A DNA stretch of 7,178 nt from Paenarthrobacter nitroguajacolicus JCM 14115 (GTDB taxonomy: Bacteria > Actinomycetota > Actinomycetes > Actinomycetales > Micrococcaceae), in contig BBFS01000151.1 of the NCBI GenBank assembly GCA_001313365.1, positions 1 to 7,178 on the forward strand, given 5' to 3'. The notes below the pieces were generated by a model. It did no database searches. It was not told the origin of the DNA and was given only the letters and a program-made list of their open reading frames with translations. Position numbers and translations under genes: made by a program. Shown here one piece after another: positions 1-6,044 of the stretch (the stretch's first letter is position 1; every line of letters starts with the position of its first letter).

Positions 1-108
1 GGTCGGCCGGCGGCGGATGAGCCGTCGAAAAGCCGCCGAAAAGCGCGCCTCCCGCGCCGCCGTCGAACCCGTCCTTGTACCTGGTGGAAGCTTGCCTGCC
101 GCAACCAT
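1..108 (-). CDS. Possible 5' end of a gene running off the left edge, unidentified
   Basis: On the minus strand an ATG at 108 opens a stop-free frame to the window edge (36 codons). It reads an Arg/Ala-rich N-terminus including AAREARFSAAFRRLIRRRP, an amphipathic basic stretch of the kind found before the first membrane segment of many ABC-type permeases. That resemblance is only an impression. There is no strong Shine-Dalgarno sequence in front of the ATG. The plus strand competes: frame 2 is open from the edge to a TAA at 113-115 and would be the C-terminus of a different protein ending in GGSLPAATIP. Third-position G+C is similar in both readings, so the sequence does not decide. If the minus reading is right, 109-263 is a divergent promoter region shared with the membrane protein at 264. 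Confidence 0.25.
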   Translation of the reverse strand, partial: MVAAGKLPPGTRTGSTAAREARFSAAFRRLIRRRPT

Positions 109-246
109 TCCGTAACCTACCGCCCGGTATGGTTTCGATCCCATATCAACGCCGCCACGACGCGTTTCTGCTCTGGCCGGAAAGTACTCCCGCCCCTAGT
201 GTCAGAGCATCGACGCAGCCACGCCGCGTCAACCCATGCATCGTCG

Positions 247-259
247 CCCCCCCGGGGGG
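247..259 (+). promoter_or_regulatory. C7-G6 tract forming the ribosome-binding region of the small membrane protein
   Basis: Seven C are followed directly by six G and then AACC-ATG. The G run is the only Shine-Dalgarno-like element in front of the ATG at 264. The C and G runs are complementary and adjacent. Run lengths in this window are suspect, so the true spacing may be shorter by several bases. Confidence 0.4.
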
Positions 260-263
260 AACC

Positions 264-569
264 ATGAATTTCGACTTCACTGCGCTTGATACAGCCACTT
301 ACGTATTCATTGGAACGCTGGTTTTCGCTGCAATTCTTGTGGCCTTTATCGCCGCAGCAGCAATGGCAACAATTATGCTTATCGGAGCGGCGGGCATTGC
401 TTGGTACGCCATTAAGGCGGTGCTGGGCGGCCTTGTCCACGGCATTAACTTTGCGTGGGACCGTGTGGTTCACCACGCCGGACAAGTGGAAATTCCTGCC
501 GAATTCCAGCCGCAGGTTTCCCCCCCTAGCACCGGTAGCTACTCGCGGGTAGCATTGAGGGACAGCTGA
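264..569 (+). CDS. Small membrane protein of unknown function
   Basis: This is a 101-residue protein that I do not recognise. Residues 11-58 are almost continuously hydrophobic (starting YVFIGTLVFAAILVAF), long enough for two closely spaced membrane helices. A soluble tail of about 40 residues follows, with FAWDRVVHHAGQVEIPAEF near its start. There is no cleavable signal peptide, so it is probably an integral inner-membrane protein. I chose the ATG at 264 because it follows a G-rich Shine-Dalgarno-like run (254-260) and because the hydrophobic segment starts soon after it. The frame is open further upstream to 75, but that part is low-hydrophobicity, Pro/Arg-rich and not protein-like. A C7 tract (520-526) encodes a Pro-Pro near the C-terminus and may contain one codon too many. 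The acyl-CoA dehydrogenase starts 65 bases downstream on the same strand, so co-transcription is possible. Confidence 0.6.
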   Translation: MNFDFTALDTATYVFIGTLVFAAILVAFIAAAAMATIMLIGAAGIAWYAIKAVLGGLVHGINFAWDRVVHHAGQVEIPAEFQPQVSPPSTGSYSRVALRDS

Positions 570-617
570 AGGGTTCGCACCCAAGGCGGACCCTGGCTCC
601 ATCCGGCACCACCGGCT

Positions 618-624
618 AGAGGAG
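618..624 (+). promoter_or_regulatory. Shine-Dalgarno site of the acyl-CoA dehydrogenase gene
   Basis: AGAGGAG lies ten bases ahead of the ATG at 635. The spacer contains a C7 run (628-634). If that run is really four C, as at similar sites in the window, the spacing becomes seven bases, which is near ideal. This site fixes the start codon of the gene. Confidence 0.65.
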
Positions 625-634
625 TTACCCCCCC

Positions 635-2606
635 ATGACGTCCGCCACTGACAACAGTCTCGCCGCTGCAAGCGTCAATGCCACCGCAGAAGAAGCCCGC
701 GCCGTTGCCGAGGCTGCCCGGGAAACAGAATGGAACCGGCCCAGTTTCGCCAAAGGCCTGTACCTGGGCAGCTTTGACCTCAGCCTGATACACCCATGGC
801 CGCAAGCCAGACCTGACGATGTCCAGCGTGGCGAGGAGTTCATGGCCCGCTTGGTGACATTCGCCAAAACCATGTCCGGCCGCGTCATTGAGCACGACGC
901 CAAAATTCCCGACGAATACCTGGTAGGCTCGCCAACCTGGGTGTATTCGGCATGAAGATTCCGCGCGAATATGGCGGATTGGGCTTGTCTCTGGTCTATT
1001 ACGGCCGCGCCCTTGCCCTGCTGGGTTCGGTACATCCGAGCCTCGGCGCCCTCATTTCCGCCCATCAATCCATTGGTGTTCCGGAACCCGTAAAAGAATT
1101 TGGCACCTCTGAGCAGAAGCAGGAATACCTGCCGCGCTGCGCCGCCGGCGCCATTACCGCGTTCCTCCTGACAGAGCCCGACGTCGGCAGCGACCCCCGC
1201 GCGCATGGGCGCCACTGCAGTGCTGTCCGACGACGGCGAGTCTTACCTTCTGGACGGCGTGAAACTGTGGACCACTAACGGCGTGATCGCCGAACTCGTG
1301 GTGGTCATGGCCAGGGTGCCTTCGCACACCGATGCTGACGGCACCGAGCATAAGGGCGGTATCTCCGCTTTCGTGGTGGAAATGAACTCCCCCCCGGCAT
1401 CACCGTGGAGAACCGCAACGCCTTCATGGGCCTGCGCGGAATCGAGAACGGGGGGGTGACGCGCTTCCACCAGGTTCGCGTCCCTGCGGCCAACAGGCTC
1501 GGCCGCGAAGGGCAGGGCCTCAAGATCGCCCTCACTACGCTTAATACCGGACGGCTCTCCATCCCTGGCCTGTGCGTCGCTGCCGGAAAGTGGAGCCTGA
1601 AAATCTCCCGCGAATGGTCCAACGCACGGACCCAGTGGGGGGGCGCCCGGTGGGCAAACACGAGGCCGTAGGCAAAAAGATCGCCTTCATCGCCGCCACC
1701 ACTTTCGCGTTGGAGGCCGTGTTCGAACTTTCCGCCGAAATGGCTGACGCCGGCCAAAAAGACGTTCGTATCGAAGCCGCGCTGGCCAAGCTGTGGTCCA
1801 CGGAACTGAGCTGCCGGATCGCTGACGAACTCGTACAGATCCGCGGCGGCCGGGGGGGCTTCGAAACAGCCGAATCCCTGGAGGCCCGCGGCGAACGGGC
1901 AGTACCGGCCGAGCAACTCCTCCGGGACCTCCGCATCAACCGGATCTTCGAGGGCTCCAGCGAAATCATGAAGCTCCTGATTGCCCGCGAAGCCGTGGAT
2001 GCCCACCTTGCCGCCGCGGGCGACCTTGCCTCTGCGGATGCGAGCCTGCAGGACAAGGCGAGGGCCGCCGTCGGGGCCTCCGGCTTCTACGCGAAATGGC
2101 TCCCGAAACTCGTCGCCGGCGCGGGATGAATCCGCGGTCCTATGCGGAGTTCGGGCGTTTGGGCAAGCAACTGCGCTTCGTTGAAAGGTCCTCGCGTCGG
2201 CTTGCCCGGCAGACCTTTTATGGCATGGGCAGGTGGCAGGCCAAGCTTGAGCACAAGCAGGCGTTCCTGGGGAGGATCGTGGACATCGGCGCCGAGCTGT
2301 TCGCCATGGCCGCATGCTGTTCACGCGCCGAGATGCTGCTCCGGACCCACCCCGAACAGCGCTGCCGCGTACGAGCTGGCCGAGGCATTCTGCGAGCAGG
2401 CACGCGTGCGGGTGGACGAATACTTCGATCAGCTGTGGAGGAATACTGACGACGGCGATCACGACCTTTCGCGCAAGGTCCTCGCCGGCGACTACGCCTG
2501 GTTGGAGGCCGGCGTCCTGGACCAGTCCGAGGGAACCGGCCCTTGGATCGGCGATGCCTCGCCGGGCGCCTCAACCAAGGAGAACCTGCACCGCAGCTAC
2601 CGGTGA
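635..2606 (+). CDS. Long-form acyl-CoA dehydrogenase (VLCAD-like), frameshifted as read
   Basis: This is an FAD-dependent acyl-CoA dehydrogenase catalysing the first, alpha-beta desaturating step of fatty-acid beta-oxidation. As read, the frame breaks six times: near 928 (one base missing), C5 at 1194-1198 (one extra), C7 at 1389-1395 (two extra), G7 at 1637-1643 (two extra), G3 at 2123-2125 (one missing) and C4 at 2350-2353 (one extra). G7 runs at 1450-1456 and 1852-1858 each add one Gly in frame within conserved motifs. The repaired protein has 653 residues. It carries LTEPDVGSD (about 179-187), KLWTTNG (about 210-216), GLRGIENGVTRFH, a QIRGGRGFETAES FAD-contact motif (about 399-411) and RIFEGSSEIM, whose Glu (about 436) aligns with the catalytic base of the family. 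A C-terminal extension of about 190 residues, including LRFVERSSRRLARQTFYG, makes it longer than the classic 380-residue enzymes and like the VLCAD/ACAD9 type. Chain-length preference cannot be read. It converges on the YchJ gene with four bases between stops. Confidence 0.88.
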
Positions 2607-2610
2607 GCCA

Positions 2611-3015
2611 TTAGCGAACGTCCCCGTCCACGTAGAACCAGCGCTTCCCTTCCCGCACGAAGCGGCTGATTTCGCGCTGGACGCCGCGTTCGCCGTCGAG
2701 CCTGTAATGGGCAGCGAACTCCACGGTGCCCGTCGTATCCAAGGGGCCACCATTCGTTGCGGAAACGATGTCCAGCCTGCGCCACTCCATGTCTGAATCG
2801 AGGTCCATGGACGCTGGACGGGTGGAGGCGTGCCAGGTGCGCAGGAGGTAGCCGGCATCAAGGACGACGAAGGCCGCATACCTGGAGCGCATGAGTTGCC
2901 CGGCCGTGGGCGCGTCGGCCTCGCCGCGGTGGAAACGTCCGCAGCAATCGACGTACTGCTCACCGGAGAGACACGGGCAAGCGCCATTGCGGAGTCGGGC
3001 TGAATCAGGGGTCAC
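2611..3015 (-). CDS. YchJ-family protein (UPF0225) with N-terminal SEC-C motif
   Basis: This intact 134-residue protein has the layout of the YchJ/UPF0225 family. An N-terminal SEC-C zinc-binding motif, CPCLSGEQYVDCC, supplies Cys13, Cys15, Cys24 and Cys25. It is followed by the family signature LMRSRYAAFVV (41-51), YLLRTWHASTRP (56-67) and a C-terminal SRFVREGKRWFYVDGD segment. The family fold is NTF2-like after the SEC-C motif. Its biochemical role is not established; a metal-binding soluble cytoplasmic protein is all that can be said. The start is a GTG at 3015; it has no strong Shine-Dalgarno sequence, but it lies the usual short distance ahead of the Cys motif. Unlike its neighbours it reads without a frame break, and its three runs of four G or C (2622-2625, 2743-2746, 3008-3011) are all consistent with the frame. 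Its stop is four bases from that of the acyl-CoA dehydrogenase, leaving no room for a separate terminator. Confidence 0.87.
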   Translation of the reverse strand: MTPDSARLRNGACPCLSGEQYVDCCGRFHRGEADAPTAGQLMRSRYAAFVVLDAGYLLRTWHASTRPASMDLDSDMEWRRLDIVSATNGGPLDTTGTVEFAAHYRLDGERGVQREISRFVREGKRWFYVDGDVR

Positions 3016-3142
3016 GAGGTCCCAATCTGAGCTGAAAATGAGAGCTGGGCAACATATTTTCCCACGCCGTATAACAGCTTTGAAACAACCCCGCCGGAGT
3101 GTGGGGGGGCGGGGGCGTGATTCCGTCGGTGCTGGACCTTAG

Positions 3143-3158
3143 GCTTGTATATGCAAGC
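3143..3158. promoter_or_regulatory. Near-perfect 16-base palindrome, possible operator
   Basis: GCTTGTATATGCAAGC reads as a palindrome with one mismatched pair (GCTTG and CAAGC arms around an AT-rich centre). It lies 52 bases ahead of the GTG at 3210 in an intergenic region with no gene. The position and symmetry fit a dimeric repressor site or an element overlapping a -10 region, but no matching -35 is clear. Confidence 0.25.
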
Positions 3159-3199
3159 TGGGTGGGCAATGGGCGCATCACAAAACGACGGCCAGGGGG

Positions 3200-3204
3200 G
3201 GAGG
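3200..3204 (+). promoter_or_regulatory. Shine-Dalgarno site supporting the GTG start at 3210
   Basis: GGAGG, at the end of a G7 run (3195-3201), is followed after five bases by GTG GAG GAT. It is the strongest ribosome-binding match in the region. It selects the GTG at 3210 over the earlier codons at 3099 or 3180, which sit in non-hydrophobic, unlikely sequence. Confidence 0.6.
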
Positions 3205-3209
3205 CTAAC

Positions 3210-4087
3210 GTGGAGGATCCGACAACACTCGCCATCAATCTGACGTATTTGGGCACACTGGGACTCGCGGTCCTGATGTTCCTGGGGGCTCGGGTTGATC
3301 ATTATCATCACTCTTGTGGTCGCCGGAATTGGACGGCTCCTGTCGATCATCCTCTTGGCGATGGTGGGGATTTTCCCCCCCAAGAAGGACCACACTCCCA
3401 TCGTTCACCTTCCCCCCCAGCATCCGGCGCATGTGCTGATCCCGTGGCTGCCGACGATTCCGCGCCTTCCGCCCCCCCGGAGCCTGCTTTGGTGCCCACA
3501 CCTGCACCTGCTGCAGTTTCCGAGCCCGCCGCAGATGCCCCCGGTGACCGTGCCCGCCGCAGCTGCCGCGCCCAAGCGCGACCTCATGGGAGACGTTCGA
3601 CGGCGGCTATCGGGCGCGTCTTCCGCGCTCAAGGAAGGCGCGTGGAAGGCAAAAGTCGACCCCCCCCGCAACCTGCCGAAACCGGCCGAGGTGAAATCGG
3701 CGGTGGAACACCAGGCCGCCCACCATCCCATAGTCGTTGCAGCCGCCAAGGAACCGCCTGTGCTCGCAAAGGACTGGGCGGATGCTGTGGCCGAAGCAGA
3801 CGAACGCGCTGCGGCGCGAGCCAAAGCCCAACAGCCGCCCGCCATTAAGGTGACTGTCCGCGACCTTGACGACCCCCACGCCGTCGCCCAATGGCAAAAC
3901 TCCGACTCCCAAGCGTCCGGACTTCCCGCCCAAGAGGCCGGACAACGGCTCCGCGCAGCCTGGTGATACCAAAGGCCCTGGATCAAGCAACGGAGCCAAG
4001 AAACCAGGCCCGAACACTTCCAAGAGTGGAAAGTCGCCGAGCCCGATTCGAAAAGGTTCGCTCAGCGGCGCCAGCCGCAACTCCTAG
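3210..4087 (+). CDS. Membrane-anchored protein with Pro/Ala-rich and basic C-terminal tail, frameshifted as read
   Basis: I do not recognise this protein. Four frame breaks fall on G/C runs: G5 at 3284-3288 (one extra), C7 at 3412-3418 (two extra), C5 at 3538-3542 (one extra) and C5 at 3873-3877 (one extra). C7 at 3375-3381, C7 at 3472-3478 and C8 at 3660-3667 probably each add one Pro in frame. The repaired product has 287 residues. Residues 11-55 are two adjacent hydrophobic segments (LTYLGTLGLAVLMFLGLGLI, then SIILLAMVGIF). A Pro/Ala-rich linker (about 66-118, with EPALVPTPAPAAVSEPAADA) follows. Next is a charged region with possible helices (KRDLMGDVRRRLSGASSALK; DWADAVAEADERAAARAKA, about 184-202). 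A low-complexity Lys/Pro/Ser tail (about 216-287, with TPTPKRPDFPPKRPD) ends the protein. Such tails are typical of disordered cytoplasmic or wall-spanning segments; which side of the membrane it faces is unknown. It ends seven bases before the convergent flavin reductase gene. Confidence 0.6.
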
Positions 4088-4094
4088 CTGACGC

Positions 4095-4585
4095 CTACGC
4101 TGCCAGCTGTCGGAACGTCGCACCGTGGTAGATCAAGGGCTTGGACTCGAGGTTGATGGTGGTCGCTTTTACCTCGAGAACCACAATCGCGTGATCACCG
4201 GCCGGCGTCTCGGAGATGATTTCGCATTCGAAACCCAGCACCGCGCCGTCAATCAGCACTGCACCTGAGTCGCTCACGCTGGTGTCCAGCCCGGCGAAAC
4301 GGTCGCGCGTCTTGGACGCCAGTTGGAGGGCCGCCGCTTCCTGACCTTCGGCGAGAACCGAAACTCCCAGGCGCTGGGCCTGGCGCAGCTTCGGCCAGGT
4401 GGTGGAGGAGTTTTGCACTGCGAACATCACCAACGGCGGTTCCAGCGAGACACCAACCGTGAAGGACGACGCCACCAGGCTTCCGGCGTGAAATCCACCA
4501 TCGCGCTGAACGCGGCAACTCCGGACGGAAACTGCGCAAATGCTGCCTTGATGGCCGCCGTTTCTTCCACTGTGGTCTCTGTCAT
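4095..4585 (-). CDS. Flavin reductase-like, FMN-binding domain protein, frameshifted as read
   Basis: This is a 163-residue protein (after repair) of the flavin reductase-like / DIM6-NTAB family, which bind FMN in a split-barrel fold. Members either supply reduced flavin to two-component monooxygenases or act as NAD(P)H:flavin oxidoreductases. The family pattern is clear: FAQFPSGVAAF (16-26), LVASSFTVGVSLEPPLVMFA (37-56), SSTTWPKL (60-67), RDRFAGLD (94-101), the GDHAIVVLEV motif (130-139) and the closing PLIYHGATFRQL. One frame break lies near 4480, where a C (G on the coding strand) appears to be missing between TPE and GLVASS. The ATG at 4585 was chosen because a G-rich Shine-Dalgarno (the G7 run at 4594-4600 on the coding strand) lies eight bases ahead and the N-terminus then matches the family length. 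Frames extending further upstream are not protein-like. No partner monooxygenase is adjacent; the aldo/keto reductase is transcribed divergently 255 bases away. Confidence 0.8.
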
Positions 4586-4672
4586 TCCGCTGTCCCCCCC
4601 TATCGTGCGTAGCCTGAGTTCCTTTCCATAATTCACCTGCTTGGGGCAACGGCAATATTTGTTGATTCGAAA

Positions 4673-4704
4673 GACATTTGTGTTGCCGCATGTCAAGAAA
4701 TGTC
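4673..4704. promoter_or_regulatory. Inverted repeat in the divergent region between flavin reductase and aldo/keto reductase genes
   Basis: Perfect seven-base arms GACATTT (4673-4679) and AAATGTC (4698-4704) are separated by 18 bases, within the 255-base gap between two divergent genes. The position is suitable for a shared operator, but no regulator gene lies nearby and no confident promoter hexamers were found. The gap (4586-4840) holds no gene that I can support. Confidence 0.25.
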
Positions 4705-4828
4705 GCGAAGTAAGGCCGCTTCCATTACCTCCCAAGACGAAAAACGAAGAACTTCTACCCTTTGCGTTTATGCCTCCGGCGGCCGTGTGTAGCCTCGATT
4801 GAACATCCCACCAGCACCGTCCCACCAC

Positions 4829-4834
4829 AGGAAG
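4829..4834 (+). promoter_or_regulatory. Shine-Dalgarno site of the aldo/keto reductase gene
   Basis: AGGAAG is followed after six bases by the ATG at 4841. This fixes the start in a frame that is closed off from the rest of the gene by a one-base shift at 4891-4896. Confidence 0.65.
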
Positions 4835-4840
4835 CCAGAC

Positions 4841-5879
4841 ATGAGCCTCAACGAGCTACGAACGCTTGGACGCACTGGCGCCCTGATCAGCCCCCCTCAC
4901 TCTGGGCACCTTAAACTTCGGCACCGGTGCCGCACCCACGGGTCCAGCGGAGAGCATCCGCATCATTAAGGCCGCCCTTGACGCCGGTATCACCAGCGTT
5001 GACACCGCTGACATCTACTCGCAGGGCGAGGCCGAGACTGTGGTTGGCCAGGCCATCCACAGCCGCCGCGACGACGTTTTCCTCGCCACCAAGTTCCATG
5101 GCCAGATGGGCTCCAACCCTGCGCACGCGGGAAACTCGCGCCGTTGGATTGTCCGGGCTGTGGAGGACAGCTTGCGGCGGCTGAACACGGACAGGATCGA
5201 CCTTTACCAAGCGCACCGCCCGGACTACAACACCGACCTGTTGGAAACCATCACAGCCCTCAACGACCTCATCCGGCAGGGCAAGATCCTGTACTACGGC
5301 ACGTCCGTGTTCAGCCCTGCCCAGCTCGTGGAGGCACAGTGGATCGCCAACACCAACCACCTGACGCCGCCCGTGGTGGACCAGGTTCCGTATTCGCTCC
5401 TGGTGCGAGCCAACGAACGGGACGTTTTCCCCATCACCCAGCAGTACGGCGTCGGCGTTTTGAGTTATGGACCGCTCGACGGCGGGTGGCTGGCTGGCGG
5501 TTACCGCGTCGGCGGCGGCCAGCCGGAAAGTTCACGATCTGCTGCGGTCCCGGGCCGTTTCGATGTCCATGCACCCTTTAACCAAGGCAAACTTCACGCG
5601 GCGGATGCCTCGCGCAGCTTGCAGCCCGCCACGGGGTTGACCCTTATCCAGCTTGCCGTGGGCTTCGCCCTCAACCACCCGGCAGTCACCAGCGTGGTCA
5701 TCGGGCCGCGAACCGAGGACCACCTCACCGACTATTTGAAGGCCGCAGATGTGGTGCTCAGCGAGGCGATCCTCGACGAAATCGACGACATCGTTGCCCC
5801 GGCCGTGAACTTCCTGGAGCGCGATGCCGGCACGGTTGCGCCCCCCCACCTTGAGTACCCGGAATTGCGACGCCGGTAG
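4841..5879 (+). CDS. Aldo/keto reductase, frameshifted as read
   Basis: This is an NAD(P)H-dependent aldo/keto reductase, a soluble TIM-barrel enzyme that reduces aldehydes or ketones; the substrate is unknown. The start at 4841 gives MSLNELRTLGRTGALISPLT. The frame then breaks at C6 (4891-4896, one extra C) and continues as LGTLNFGTG. The repaired protein has about 344 residues. The family tetrad is visible: Asp54 and Tyr59 in VDTADIYSQGEAETVVG, Lys84 in FLATKFHG and His125 in LYQAHRPD. GKILYYGTS, DQVPYSLL, GVGVLSYGPLDGGWLAGGY, the cofactor-side segment TSVVIGPRTEDHL and a LEYPELRRR end follow. A second anomaly is hidden: between 5609 and 5633 the frame is displaced and then restored (a C missing at 5608-5609, an extra G at 5633-5636), replacing DALAQLAARHGL with DASRSLQPATGL. 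C7 at 5841-5847 probably adds one Pro. Its length and the long mid-section resemble the KCNAB/YghZ-like branch, but the exact subfamily is uncertain. Confidence 0.88.
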
Positions 5880-5889
5880 CCCCCTTTGC

Positions 5890-5950
5890 GTTGCGAGGCC
5901 CGCTTTGCGCGCTATGTGCTCGCTTTTGGGCGCAGAGCAGGCCTCACAAC
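5890..5950. repeat. Large imperfect inverted repeat (23-base arms), intergenic stem-loop
   Basis: The left arm (5890-5912, starting GTTGCGAGGCC) and the right arm (5928-5950, ending GGCCTCACAAC) pair at 19 of 23 positions around a 15-base loop. Of the four mismatches, one is a G-T wobble on the plus strand and two would be wobbles on the minus strand. It starts eleven bases after the stop of the aldo/keto reductase. No T-run follows, so it is not a classic intrinsic terminator. It could act as an mRNA-stabilising stem, or be a member of a dispersed REP-like palindromic family; only one copy is in this window. Confidence 0.55.
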
Positions 5951-5996
5951 GAGCTATTGACGGGGGTTCGCCCGCGGCGTGATCCTTGACCTAGGT

Positions 5997-6014
5997 GCTG
6001 CGGCACTCCGCAGC
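5997..6014. promoter_or_regulatory. Perfect small hairpin upstream of the molybdoenzyme gene
   Basis: GCTGCGG and CCGCAGC form perfect seven-base arms around a CACT loop, 31 bases ahead of the ATG at 6045. A TTGACC (5986-5991) and a TAGATT (6018-6023) flank it, but their 26-base separation is too long for a normal promoter pair. It may be an operator or a 5' leader hairpin. Confidence 0.3.
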
Positions 6015-6044
6015 GTTTAGATTCCAGTAGAACGCCGCCGTCCT

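Noticed and set aside
117..671. Long minus-strand open frame of 184 codons across the small membrane protein.
   Set aside because: Its product is rich in Arg, Cys and Trp with no recognisable domain, and it is antisense to a hydrophobic plus-strand protein with a better start.
1305..2462. Minus-strand open frame of 385 codons.
   Set aside because: It is entirely antisense to the acyl-CoA dehydrogenase, whose motifs are unmistakable. The antisense frame is open because of codon bias in G+C-rich DNA.
3182..3195. Fourteen-base match (AAAACGACGGCCAG) to the core of the M13 forward sequencing primer, with a BamHI site GGATCC at 3215-3220.
   Set aside because: The bases on both sides do not match pUC or M13 polylinker sequence, and the downstream bases continue as a natural reading frame with a good Shine-Dalgarno. 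Probably coincidence, though a vector screen would settle it.
3405..3986. Minus-strand open frame of 193 codons opposite the tailed membrane protein.
   Set aside because: It is a Ser/Arg/Gly-rich shadow. The plus-strand reading gives membrane helices, a coherent linker and tail, and a Shine-Dalgarno.
4643..4690. GGCAAC (4645-4650) and GTTGCC (4682-4687) as an additional inverted repeat in the divergent region.
   Set aside because: Six-base arms over 30 bases apart are expected by chance and overlap the better-supported repeat at 4673-4704.
4911..5360. Minus-strand open frame of 149 codons opposite the aldo/keto reductase.
   Set aside because: It is antisense to the catalytic-site region of the aldo/keto reductase and has no family features of its own.
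5986..6023. TTGACC and TAGATT as a -35/-10 promoter pair for the molybdoenzyme gene.
   Set aside because: The 26-base spacing is far outside the usual 16-19 range, so I did not call a promoter.
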